This document shows positions 48,680 to 58,196 of a DNA stretch of 64,000 bases, one piece after another. Location: contig NADL03000665.1 in assembly GCA_002205965.3 (NCBI GenBank), positions 992,001 to 1,056,000 of the forward strand. Direction: 5' to 3'. Origin of the DNA: Kappaphycus alvarezii. Lineage: Eukaryota > Rhodophyta > Florideophyceae > Gigartinales > Solieriaceae. Made by a program: the position numbers and the translations under genes. Below the pieces are notes generated by a model. That model was not told where the DNA came from. It saw nothing but the letters and a program-made list of their open reading frames with translations, and ran no database searches. Position 1 is the first letter of the stretch. The number at the start of each line of letters is the position of its first letter.

Positions 48680-49310
48680 ATTATCTTTGTGGGTTCAGTA
48701 TTATTGCCAAGTCCCACCTTTCGCTCCGGAAACACCATGCCCAAAGAGGGACCGCCCCGAAATGCTCGTTTGTTCTGCGACCACCCTTTTCATTGCATTC
48801 ACAGAAGCGAAAGGGCGAGGCTCCACGACTTTCAAGTTGGTCTGCTGTCCAGTGGTTTTAAGAAGGCAGCTCGACTCTCAGTCATGGAATCGGGAGAATA
48901 CCTGCACCGCACCAGGCCAAAATTAGGGCGATGGGGCATACCGGCGGCACGGAATTTTTCGACACCACCTCCGTGAACCCTTCGGCACCCCCTCGCAGGA
49001 GATTTTGCAAGTTCAACCGACTAAGGGCACTAAATGCTGCGAAAAACGCGAAAGAGAGGAGATTCGAGTCATTCGTCACGAATTCTGCCGGAGGTAGACT
49101 CATTCCCGTGCCTATCTCTACTCCCGGAGTTTGGCACCCAGATGCCTACGCGCTACTGGGCGACGTCGCACGTAATGTGGCGGTAAGGACAATGGAGACG
49201 TACGGAAGGGTTAAAGAAGTCCTCACTTAAAGGCAATCCGCAACGGCATCAATGTCGAAAACCTGCCTTCGTTGTTGATAGCGGGACTCTGGACGGATTT
49301 TTAGGGTGAT
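48680..49310 (+). mobile_element. 3' end of RLE-type LINE family 2, copy B
   Basis: The frame at 48931-49230 encodes AKERRFESFVTNSAGGRLIP, VPISTPGVWHPDAYALLGDV and ARNVAVRTMETYG, clearly homologous to copy A. Upstream, in a second frame, CDHPFHCIHRSERARLHDFQ and ESGEYLHRTRPKLGRWG give the Cys/His stretch, the RLHD (usually RHN) motif and the RP-K/D-I region that precede the nuclease core. At least one frame change near 48.93 kb separates them. A tail at 49229-49302 resembles the first tail block of copy A (GGCAATCCGCAACGGCATCA). It is a direct repeat of copy A and extends slightly further 5'. Confidence 0.65.
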
Positions 49311-49460
49311 GCATTCACGCCGCTAACCTCGCCCTCTGTAAGAGCAAACATAGTAGTCTTTATTTTGATTTTACTGCTTCAGTGCAAACCTACTCTGTAG
49401 CTAAACGACCATTTTTAAACGACCATTTTGGACCCAGAATTTTAGCGCCAGCGATAAAAA

Positions 49461-49500
49461 TTGTCTCACCCCCGGAACATTTTTGAGACACTTTTAGCGC
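49461..49500 (+). repeat. Left candidate terminal inverted repeat of Harbinger-1
   Basis: Contains TTGTCTCACC, a GGAACATTTTTGAGACA stretch and TTTTAGCGCC. The word TTTAGCGCC also occurs just outside at 49441-49449, so the true edge could lie some 20 bases further left. Confidence 0.5.
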
Positions 49501-49695
49501 CGGGGCTATCATGTTTTCAGTTCTTTTATCGTAAAAAAATTGTCAAGATAGCCAATGAGTTTTAGCCGGCTATCCTGCGCACCAAATGTTGGCTCTGCAC
49601 CGCTGACTTTGGAAAAGGGCGATTCGTTTGCAGCTTTTTTTCGTGAACGTTCACCCCAGCATCATTTTCCGCACCACCTTTGCGTAGCCAGACCT

Positions 49696-49783
49696 CAAGT
49701 ACTTTTCACTCCTGCACCGCCATTGTCTCGCTACATCTTCGAGTACTTTTCGCACCTACACGTCCATTGCCTCGCCACATCTC
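49696..49783 (+). repeat. 44-bp tandem duplication
   Basis: Two consecutive units of 44 bp, starting CAAGTACTTTTC (49696) and CGAGTACTTTTC (49740), with about 80% identity by eye. They lie in the leader ahead of the Myb-like gene. An open frame at 49555-50052 passes through them without recognisable domains. Confidence 0.7.
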
Positions 49784-50058
49784 CAACTACCTTTGGTCGC
49801 ACTGTCTTGGTCCTCTTGCTTCTTTTTCCTACCTCAACGTACTCTACGGCAAACATCGCCCAGCCTCAGAATCCCGAAAATCAAAGCAACCCGCACCCAG
49901 CTACAGCTAACACTGCACCAGATTCCAAAGACCCGATACCTGCGCCCTTCATCAATCCCGATGCCGTACTCGCAGCAAAAAACCATCAGACCCGGAGCCC
50001 AAACCACCTCTTAGTAGAATTAGTAACGTCTCCGATTTCTAGCAAGTCCTAACCACCG

Positions 50059-50700
50059 ATGACCCGCAGTACAGAAGTAGCGGAAGAAAACAGCACCAAC
50101 GCTAAAATTTCGAGACGAGGTAAATCGTATTCTGCAATTGATGGTTTAATTCTCGCAGAATATTGGGTAGAGCAGTCATACAAGGGGCCAAATCAGAAAC
50201 GCGCAGATTTTTGGGCAGACGCGCAGGCCAGTTGTGCGAGCAAAGGTGTCAACAGGACATCGCACTCCCTACGTTCTACGTGGGATCGACTAGCATGATT
50301 TGCTCAACAATACGTCGCTGCCAAGAAGAAAATAGAATCACAGAAAATATCAGGGGTGAAAGACGAAGATATTCTGGACAAAACTATGTAACTCTACCGA
50401 ATTTCCGCCGAAAGTAAGGACAACAACGGCTTTTTCCAGTACGTTCGGATTTTCTTAATGTTTACGCAGCGAACTATCTCAGCTCGCAACCAAGTTTTGC
50501 AATGGATATAGTGGGACAAGTGAGACGACGAAAGGCTGCAGAACTAAAGGCGAAGATGAGGACGTTAGTCAGCGATTTCGCTCGCCAAAGAGATATATTT
50601 CTGATTCTGAATAGGTCGGATGCACGGAACGAAGGAAATACCGAACTAATGAAAAGCCCAATAGTAATTAAGAACCGGAAAGTGGTCAACAAACAATAAA
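50059..50700 (+). pseudogene. Myb/SANT-like DNA-binding protein of Harbinger-1
   Basis: Partner protein of PIF/Harbinger transposases; in studied elements it binds the terminal repeats and helps the nuclease into the nucleus. From ATG 50059 the frame reads a short Ser/Glu-rich lead and then the trihelix/Myb-like domain, about residues 20-80. Key positions are SYSAIDGLILAEYWVEQSYK, GPNQKRADFWADAQ and the closing helix TSHSLRSTWDRLA, with the conserved tryptophans in place. A TGA follows at 50296-50298, probably from CGA, and the same frame continues FAQQYVAAKKKIESQKISGV KDEDIL-like to a TAA at 50389-50391, then further to about 50511. A helical, Lys/Glu-rich segment in another frame (50502-50699, RRKAAELKAKMRTLVSDFAR) looks like the usual C-terminal coiled region. 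Compared with relatives of roughly 250 residues the gene is complete in extent but broken by two stops and a frame change. Confidence 0.7.
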
Positions 50701-50709
50701 GGGCTGACA

Positions 50710-51440
50710 AGGAGCTTGCGAGTATGATCTAGACGATGTAGGGCACAATTGAGAGAACAAACTCTTTCATGAAATGTTTGTCAAGCAAAAGGAGGTACAA
50801 AGCCGGAATTGGAATGAATTTAAACTCCTGCAAGTACTTCTGGACGATATTGAGGACCTGAAACTGGTGTTGAGGAGGATATTGGAAACCGGTATGGTTC
50901 TCCGGCGGTGCTAGTGAAGATAACTAAGGCAGAGAACACAGAGAAAAGCAGAAGAAGTGCGAGAATCGTCAAGAGCTCCAATTTTGTCAGGAGTAAAAGA
51001 AGCGAGCCCCAGGATAATTAAGAGCGGGGGGGGCTCGATGATTATATCGTTTCTTCGGACTTCGCACTGAAGAAGCGCTGAAAAGTCTCCCTCTCCACAA
51101 CACACACGACCCACATTGCGAACCATCTAGGGGCTAAAACTACTCCCAATATGTTCCCTTTACTTATCGGAAAAGTAAATGAGATTCTCTATAATAAACT
51201 AATCTTATCCTAGTCGTTCAACAAGATCTGTTTTGAGTGTATTGTGTCCAATTGATGTTGTCACAAAACCCTGGCGCACAATGAAGTCTTCCCATTCTCC
51301 AAGCTCATTTGCTCCAGTTTCATCAGTGCTGTGGGCAATTCAAGCTCTGTCTGCGATTTTTCGGCGTTAATATCGTCATTACCCAGTATCTATGTCAGAA
51401 GATTGTAGTATGCACCCTCAGACTCAAGCTCTTCCGCAAA
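50710..51440. other. Spacer between the convergent Harbinger-1 genes
   Basis: No recognised coding. A frame at 50911-51126 (-) is low in information. The run of G at about 51027-51034 is the only striking feature. Both flanking genes would end here. Confidence 0.5.
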
Positions 51441-51443
51441 CGC

Positions 51444-52395
51444 TCAGTCTTGCTGCATAGGAATGATCATGTTGTGTAGTACCACACAAGTTTGAGAAAC
51501 TAGAATTATTACGTCGATGAACCACAGTAGGATATCCTCTCGCAGAATCCTAAATTGGGATTGCAATACTCCGAAGAGCCTCTCAATGTCCTGACGTCTT
51601 GCCCTCTGTCGTGTTGTGTATCTACTCTGCCTATTGGATATGAGGTGATGAATTGGTCCCATGAATATGGGACAGTTTGGGTAGATTCTATCCACAAGAA
51701 AGTATGATAAGTCGCGGTCATTTGAGTTTGATAGAATCTTGTACGGTGTAGTAAACTTAAAATTGAAGTTGTTAACCTGAGCATCTTTAATGAGTGGAGA
51801 GTTATCGACCCTCTTTAGGTCTTTATTCGTTGCCGGACGCCCGTCAAACAATGCCATATATATAAAGCCTGATCGTTGGACAGTTTTTCCAAGTTTAAAG
51901 GCAACAATCTAATGCCCCTACACATCCTTTGAATCGGACTTCCTTATACTGCTCAGAAACTTTATCCAATTCTGCAGAAATAGATCGTCGATTGAGGTAT
52001 GTCTGGCCATACATTTCCAGAATACATCTACAAAATTCTCTAACATAGAACCTACATGATTCCGCTGACATTTTAGAGGCATAATCAGGGTCTTCGTAGC
52101 TCCTGTGTGTACTGAGAAACCTCAGACATGCTACTACTTTGATCTCTGATTTGTGACGTACCTTGCTATATGAACTCGTTTTCTGCTTAAAATCGTGTGT
52201 GTAGTGAGCTACAAAGTCGTCATATAGCCTCCAAAAGAGGCTTCTTGGAATGCTAAACTTTCTTTGTAATTGCCTCAATGTGTACAAACAGTTCGGCTCG
52301 AGATATTCTTTTATCCACGAAGACTCGCCTCGACGAATGCTCTGAGATACCAACTGCTTGCCTCTTGATTTGTATTTGGAACCATTTTGGCGCAA
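51444..52395 (-). pseudogene. PIF/Harbinger DDE transposase (Harbinger-1)
   Basis: DDE nuclease that excises and inserts the element. The first frame (52395-51895, 166 codons) has the N-terminal helical region (CLYTLRQLQRKFSIPRSLFW), the segment TYLNRRSISAELDKVSEQYK and GCVGALDCC with the first catalytic aspartate. It then meets a stop; TWKNCP follows in the same frame, as expected after DCCHL. About 25-30 residues normally found between WKNCP and the LYIW/H block are missing. The second frame (51857-51444, 137 codons) resumes with FDGRPATNKDLKRVDNSPLI, then SYFLVDRIYPNCPIF with the second aspartate, QDIERLFGVLQSQFRIL with the glutamate, and CVVLHNMIIP. So all three catalytic acids are still encoded, but a stop, an internal deletion and a frame change break the gene. 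Total extent about 310 codons against roughly 350-400 for the family. It converges with the Myb-like gene on +. Confidence 0.85.
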
Positions 52396-52707
52396 CTTTC
52401 TGATTTCTAATGTAGCAAGTAATGATATTTGGCCGAGAATCTGGTGGACCTGAAGTAAAACGTCGTAAAATGTGACGCTGTTGTTGTCGATGATTTGAAT
52501 TTTTAGAAAAAAGAGTTCAACGACGTCTCAGATCTTGGAGAGTTTGAAGCAACTTGAACGTTGAAATCAGTGGAAGGGGTGTGATTCAATTACCCTACAA
52601 ACCCACCTCCTATGGTGGTTGGATTCCATTGCCTTGCCGTGCTACTCAGCTGTATGGACTCGTACTTAGTGCTTTATGGTATGAGCTGATTACTAGGTTT
52701 GCTAACG

Positions 52708-52757
52708 TCTGCGCTACATTTTTTTGTCTCAAACCGATGTTTTAGAGACATTGGTTT
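52708..52757 (-). repeat. Right candidate terminal inverted repeat of Harbinger-1
   Basis: On the - strand reads CCAATGTCTC, a CATCGGTTTGAGACA stretch and TGTAGCGC, matching the left repeat at TGTCTC, TTTGAGACA and TAGCGC. Internally, GTCTCAAACC and GGTTTAGAG-type words make the end partly self-complementary. Confidence 0.5.
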
Positions 52758-52769
52758 AGAGTCTGACTA

Positions 52770-53435
52770 GGTATTGTGGTTTCGCCCCCTCTTCAAGCGG
52801 GGGGGGCGGATTGAGGACCAACTACAAAAGCTATACCGGGCTCTTTGGATGAGAGGGCACGCTACGTTCGTGCCTCCGGTGATGATTATAAGCTTACGGC
52901 TGATCTCGGGGAGTTTCTGTTGGGTGCCTAGGTGTTGTTGATGGTGTTGTTATTGGTGATGGTGTGCGAGATGCAACACCATCACTCTACTTATACTGTA
53001 GATTCCCCTACCTGAGGTGCCCAAGCCAGGAGTACAGTATACTGTAGACTAGCTGACAAAATGCAGTATAGATGCATCACCTAACTGACAGTATAAAGCA
53101 CAGTAAAATAATCTAAAATATACCAACTCGAGTCATCGTACGTAATAAATTGGAACCACTATCGGTTGACATTGTCTAATTGACAAATGCATCATCTAAT
53201 TCTAACAGGTTCGCTCTAAGCTCTCACCCACGCACCTCAATCGCTGATGGAATATGAGGCCTCACTTCAAGAAATGACTTTTCTTTCTAAATAATAAATT
53301 ACCCAAAATTTTCCCCCATTTCGTCCTCAATTTTTCCCCCTTTTAAGGCTGAGGTTACTCCATCTGCCAAGTCATCTCAGTCACGGCCCATGATTGGCCA
53401 GTGTACACTGTGCAACGGGAATCTGGTCTTCCAAT
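52770..53435. other. Intergenic spacer
   Basis: Contains a G run (52798-52806), a purine/TGG-rich stretch (52930-52975) and no recognisable gene. Confidence 0.5.
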
Positions 53436-53439
53436 ACAA

Positions 53440-53645
53440 TTCGGTATACAATGTACTGTACAGTGCTGTAGTAACGCACTGTAATGTGGGTTTACTGTAC
53501 CACGGCATACCGTAATACAGAACACTGTATGCACAGTATAGTTCAGTATAGTAAGGTACGGTTCTGTACTACCGTACACAACACAGTTTATGCTCTTTGG
53601 TTAACCAACTGCAGCAGTACTGTACAGTACTGTGCTACGGAATAC
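53440..53645. repeat. GTAC-palindrome cluster, largest
   Basis: About 200 bp in which ACTGTA, CAGTAT, GTACGG and GCAGTACTGTACAGTACTG words dominate. It lies 0.5 kb beyond the 3' end of the host gene at 54168-55364. Confidence 0.7.
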
Positions 53646-54167
53646 ATATTGTCTAGCAAAGGTTGCAGTTTCGTACGGAATACAGGTTACAAAAATTGCT
53701 CCAACCGTTTTGTAGAAAAAAGCAACATGAGGTACGGCAATCGCAATTGACAATTTTTGATAATCGTGAGATATCTTCAACATTTCTCTTAATGCTTCGC
53801 CGATTCAAATAGATGAGATATTTTTAACTTTTGACGAAGGCGCCAATCTGAAGGGCCCAGTTATCTACTGCCATTTGATTCCCTCCACTACCATCCTGTT
53901 GTAATTAACACGATAACGTCCCCGCGTTACGAGACAGTGCTTCGGTCCCGCAGGCTTGCTGAGCAATCCACGTTATCGTCTTGCTGCCTCCAACAAACCT
54001 GCAACAGAAATGCCTTCCCAGCTCAAGCGTATAGTCTGCCTTTGAAACCCTTACTACCACAATTCCCCACCCTGCCATATACACAAAGCGACCGGTAGCC
54101 AATGATTCTGACCCATAACTCTCTCTCTCTGACCACAACCCGTTCAAGATTCACGGCACCATCCCTC

Positions 54168-55364
54168 TCATTCCTCCTCACTGCCACCCGTCGCCCCATA
54201 TGGCCCATTGGGCGCCGAAACGGCATACGCCGCCGTCGGCGTAGTCATGGTGCTAGGCCTCCGTTCCTTTGTCGCCCCCCCAACTCCTACCCCTTCGCCC
54301 CCCCGTTCAACTTTTTTTTCAGCCTCTCTTGGTCCATATGCTCCCCTTGGCGACGGCGTGGAATATGGTTCCGACACCGACCCTCCGCCCTTCTGTTTCG
54401 GTAGTTTCAGACCAAGCCCTTTTCCAATTTTTTTCCTCTCGGTACCCTTGCTCCCTTGTCTCTTGAGACTTTCCGGCTCCGAATCATTCTCGTTTGCACG
54501 GTTGATGATTCCGCGATTAATTTTGCCGAGATTTGTGTTACCCAGTTTTGCTCTCGGAAACGCATCGGCCTCCAACGCACGTCTCATTAAGGCGCTTCGG
54601 TCTTTGCGAGTGGGATGGTCAAAGCGCGTGGTGCTAGAAACCGAAAGAGGTTCACCCTTTCGAGCACGAGAGTAGTCCAGATAGGTGACAGAGGTAGAAA
54701 TGCGTACCGATTTGGACGATCTCCTCTCTGCGCCGGTTATAGTCTTGGCTTGTGAAGTGAGTGAAAAGTCGGCCTCAACACCATTCAAAATGGGTGCTGT
54801 TGCGGCCGTAGAGCGACGGTCCAACGTGCCATCAAACAACGAATCTTCGGTAGCCGGCTCGATTGCAAAGTCGTCGTCCAGTTGATCTTCGGCGGTATCC
54901 TGTCGAGAGGGCGGGGATAAGTCAAGATCCGGAGGCGCGGTAGATGGCGTGAGATCCGCGGCAGCGGTGGGAGTGACCTCTTGGAAAGTAGGATTGTCTG
55001 ATGTTTGCTGCGGAGAGGCCTCGACGGAACCGTCTGGGTTGACGACAGGGACCGGGGTGAGGGCGGTGCGACGGGTTAGATGGATATCAACGGCGATATT
55101 GTCCAATTTTCGATAGACCCGTTCGAGTTGGGAACGAAGCCTGCCACGACGGGTGCCGAGATTCTTTCGTGTGTTGGAGCGGGTGAGACGGATGAGTTGG
55201 GCATCGGTGAGAGTCTCGAGGGGTTGACTTGCGGGGTCGACATGGTTCCGGGGGGCGGAGGGTGGGGAAACTGGCGAGAAGGGATTTGAGGGGGGGGAAT
55301 TTGAGTCACGGATATGACGGCGAGTAGGGGAGGTGGGAGGTGAGGAGGATGTTGACAGAGTCAT
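54168..55364 (-). CDS. Host gene, 398-residue low-complexity protein of unknown function
   Basis: The most gene-like frame in the window. The open frame extends up to 55709, but the Met at 55364 (MTLSTSSSPPTSPTRRH) is the likely start. The 115 codons before it read as a pyrimidine-rich leader and overlap other frames, while composition changes sharply at this Met. Residues 1-50 are Ser/Pro-rich with SP/TP sites. Residues about 52-110 form a basic helical stretch (TDAQLIRLTRSNTRKNLGTR and LRSQLERVYRKLDNIAV). Residues 110-215 are acidic, Thr/Pro/Asp-rich. Residues about 215-315 are a basic, ordered block (VRISTSVTYLDYSRARKGEP and RSALMRRALEADAFPRAKLG). The rest is Lys/Gly/Pro-rich with KIGKGLGLKLPKQKGGG. 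No catalytic motif, signal peptide or membrane segment. The basic blocks suggest nuclear or nucleic-acid-associated function, which is inference only. No intron is needed. It shares a disordered, Arg-rich style with the 3593 gene, but no clear homology. Confidence 0.75.
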   Translation of the reverse strand: MTLSTSSSPPTSPTRRHIRDSNSPPSNPFSPVSPPSAPRNHVDPASQPLETLTDAQLIRLTRSNTRKNLGTRRGRLRSQLERVYRKLDNIAVDIHLTRRTALTPVPVVNPDGSVEASPQQTSDNPTFQEVTPTAAADLTPSTAPPDLDLSPPSRQDTAEDQLDDDFAIEPATEDSLFDGTLDRRSTAATAPILNGVEADFSLTSQAKTITGAERRSSKSVRISTSVTYLDYSRARKGEPLSVSSTTRFDHPTRKDRSALMRRALEADAFPRAKLGNTNLGKINRGIINRANENDSEPESLKRQGSKGTERKKIGKGLGLKLPKQKGGGSVSEPYSTPSPRGAYGPREAEKKVERGGEGVGVGGATKERRPSTMTTPTAAYAVSAPNGPYGATGGSEEE

Positions 55365-55724
55365 CGGGAGAGATAGATTGGTTGGTGGGAAGCATGGGTA
55401 CGCGAAAGGCGCATGGTTGAAGGGGTGCCAGGAAGGGGCAACCAGAGCGGGGAGGATGGGTAGGATGTGGAGCAGAAAGGTGAGTGGAGAGGGGTATGGG
55501 CGGTGTAGATGGTGTGTCGAGTGCTTCGGAACCAAGCTACGGTGAAATGGGCCCGAAAAAATCTCTCCATAAGAGAGGAGAAATTGGATTTCGGGAGACC
55601 TTCTGTAAAGGTTGTACAAAACAAGTGCGTCATCGCGGGGGTTCAGGGCATACCAAAATTTTTGCCAGTGGAGGATTAGGAAAACAACAAGGTGGCCCTC
55701 TCCTGTCACATTTTCATTTTATTA

Positions 55725-55790
55725 TATTGCACTGTCCTCTACAGTTTTACTATAGTGCAGTCTAGTACACAGAAATGTCATTGTACTGTA
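55725..55790. repeat. GTAC/ACTGTA cluster upstream of the host gene
   Basis: CACTGTCC, CTACAGT, ACTATAGTGCAG, CTAGTACAC and GTACTGTAG words in about 65 bp, roughly 360 bp upstream of the proposed start at 55364. Its position could be promoter-proximal, but no function can be shown. Confidence 0.5.
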
Positions 55791-55799
55791 GGAACCTCC

Positions 55800-56770
55800 C
55801 AATCAAACTTTTGCTTTTTATTTTTTCTGAAAAAATAGCCACTTATTACCAAGTGCAAGCGATACACTGGTCGCTGGGCAACATCTTTGACAATAAATTT
55901 CTAGGGTTCATTTCAACAATTTGGAACACATTTTCCCGTGACTGCGTGGCAAGTTAATTTATTTCAGTAATCTCCGCTACAGTGGCCGACCATTTTTCGC
56001 CATGTGTCACCAATTCATTCATGTTTGGACAATTTCTATAGCATTTTTGCATATCTTTGTATCACTCTCACTATCTTCATAAACTTGAACAATAAAAGGA
56101 TCAGTTTTCTCCTCGGGCCAGCATTTTCACTTTTCAATCCACAGAAGTTACATGGGTTTCGTTATCGCCACCCCACTCGACACACCAACCAGTGCAATGC
56201 AACTGCCAATAATCCCGTTGCAATACAGTGCAGTTGCTTTAAAAAACGACAATGTCAGCATAATATCAAGGGATTTGATCCTGTTCTTAAAGGACCGTTG
56301 CCCTTCCTCTCCTAGAGCTAGTCCCAGATGTTCCAGAATTAGTTTCAATGACATACAGCTCCGTATATAACATACCTCCTGCCACCTCTCCCTGCCGTCA
56401 CCTGGGAAGTAAACAACATGAATGAATTACGGACAAGAGGAATAGTTTCAACACCTGCCTTGCCAATCCCAAATGAACAATGTAAATAACCAGGTATTGA
56501 ATACGGTTCTGTATTATATTCCGTAGTACTTGTTTCATGCGGTAGACAGCGGTCATAGAGGGCGGCACTTCGGTACGGTATGACCTACTATCGTGTGTTC
56601 ACTCGTAACAAAATCCCTCTGCCCAAATGCCAACCCACCGCTCTGCTAACCTGTTTCGGATATCACTGTCACTGGCTTCAGCGGTAAGGACTAGTTTCGA
56701 GTCTGAGCGATGTTGAACAGCTTGTGAAATGCTTGCTACAGTACCCATTCTTTGGAAGGCAAGTCGCTAC
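55800..56770. other. Intergenic, weak coding signal only
   Basis: A minus-strand frame at 56148-56354 ends with a hydrophobic segment (NGIIGSCIALVGVSSGVAI) that could be a membrane helix. It is only 68 codons, overlaps plus frames and has no family match I know. I do not call it a gene. Confidence 0.35.
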
Positions 56771-56777
56771 TTTTGGT

Positions 56778-56960
56778 TATACTGTACAGTACATACGTAC
56801 AATACAGTGCTGTACGGTAAAACCACTGCCTTCTTGGTTGTTCATATGTAAATATTGTACTGTACTACGCTACAGTACAATATTTACATACCGCACGGAA
56901 TGTTTTCAACGCATGTTCTACTGTAAAGCACATGCAATTCTGTACTGAACTGTACAATAT
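56778..56960. repeat. GTAC-palindrome cluster with perfect hairpin
   Basis: Dense in ACTGTACAGTAC, GTACAATACAGTG and CTGTACGG words. It includes a perfect inverted repeat at 56845-56890. Confidence 0.7.
56845..56890. repeat. Perfect hairpin, 20-bp arms, 6-base loop
   Basis: TATGTAAATATTGTACTGTA (56845-56864) is the exact reverse complement of 56871-56890, with CTACGC between. Confidence 0.95.
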
Positions 56961-56969
56961 GTTATATTC

Positions 56970-58190
56970 AAGTTTAGAAAAGCATTGGCACTCCCAGAAT
57001 CTGACTCAATCACTATTTAGGCCAATTACTCCTCGATTCTATTGCCACCACTAGCCTGTTATTTGCCAGCAACCCCAAACTGTCACCTTGTTCTATAATA
57101 AATCGCTCCATACAATATTCGCGAATATCTTTACTTTTCCCCTCACCGATTAACTGCATTACGCAACCTCATAATTCTGTCGACTTTAGCCAGTTTACTT
57201 TTCTCCACGCATCTAAATCCGCACTCTCAACCATTCCAATACAATTGCGCAATCATCGCATCAGCTTCTTTCCAACCTCAGCACTGCATCCCGTGTTGAT
57301 CGAACTGATCGCAAGGGCAGCCCAGCGTAGGTCTGTGTGCCCATCACCTTCGCTAACTGTAAACGCTACATTCACCTGGTGAAGGGCTGAGATTAACAGT
57401 TCAACTGCAGCTCAATCTAATTCTCAGCATCTGAAGCAATCCTTCACAGCTGTCCAACTCTGCACAATCACTCAGTCATTCTACGCAATGCTCGCAAGAA
57501 ATGCCAGCCTGAGCGAATTCTTATGCCCCCAACTACTGGATTGCCCTTGGCGAAAGTGGTGTGCGTCTGCCGTGCTAGAATTCATTCCGTACCAACAGGA
57601 TATCACCTTCAATAATAATGTATGCGCTGCACTTGAGCGAACCAGCAAATCCGTTCACGCGCGGCATGCCGTCAGGCAATTGTACAGTGCCATTAAAACC
57701 AATAATGTTGGCTGTGTGTTGGGACGACGGATGCCCCAACCTTCCTCGGTTCTTTCATGACATGACCATTGTGGTTGCTGCTCCGTTTCAGAACTTGCCT
57801 CAGGTGCAAAACACCAAACTGAATGACCTTTATTGGACACCGCGCGCATTATCCTGCATCCTCCTCGCTTGCCACTCGTAGTACATTTGAGCGATCCGCA
57901 TGCCATTACGCAGACTGCAATTCAAATCTTGCGGCCGCTTAGGAGCGCAAATTTGCTTGCTTGCGGTCGCCGGGGGCCAATCTCAGTCACCTCGTACAAT
58001 TAATCGAATAATTAATCGCGTTGTACATTGCGCTTCGGCAACACCACTCGCAGCCCTTCCTGCCATCACTTTCCTTGAAAGCATTCGGAGCTCATATTCC
58101 TTTCGCCGCCACAACTTGTGATTTTATTTAAAGTCATACTGTGACGTTACTAATACTCTTTGATGAAAAAGCACCGTTTTTAGCTGCCTG
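56970..58190. other. Moderately GC-rich stretch, unassigned frames
   Basis: Overlapping plus frames at 57488-57760, 57618-57881 and 57900-58121 follow one another and lead up to the frame at 58197, as if one decayed gene ran through. None carries a motif I can name. Confidence 0.3.
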
Positions 58191-58196
58191 CGACAT

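Larger units (their letters stand above)
49461..52760. mobile_element. PIF/Harbinger DNA transposon (Harbinger-1), about 3.3 kb
   Basis: The element holds a Myb/SANT-like gene on + (50059 onward) and a DDE transposase gene on - (52395 to 51444), converging on each other. Both genes are the hallmark of PIF/Harbinger elements. Candidate terminal inverted repeats: 49460-49500 (TTGTCTC...TTTTTGAGACACTTTTAGCGC) and the complement of 52708-52757 (TGTCTC...TTTGAGACA...TAGCGC). They share TGTCTC, TTTGAGACA and TAGCGC in the same order. Target-site duplications were not resolved. It is the best preserved DNA transposon in the window but has stops and a deletion in the transposase, so it is not autonomous as written. 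Confidence 0.75.

Noticed and set aside
49555-50052. Plus-strand frame of 165 codons ahead of the Myb-like gene
   Set aside because: Passes through a 44-bp tandem duplication and has no domain; more likely the leader of the Harbinger element.
54208-54675. Plus-strand frame of 155 codons
   Set aside because: Antisense shadow of the 398-residue host gene on the minus strand; no motif of its own.
55365-55709. N-terminal extension of the host gene by 115 codons
   Set aside because: Composition changes at the Met at 55364. The upstream part reads like a pyrimidine-rich leader and contains no conserved-looking segment.
56148-56354. Small membrane protein gene on the minus strand
   Set aside because: One hydrophobic stretch in 68 codons with no homology or context; could be chance.
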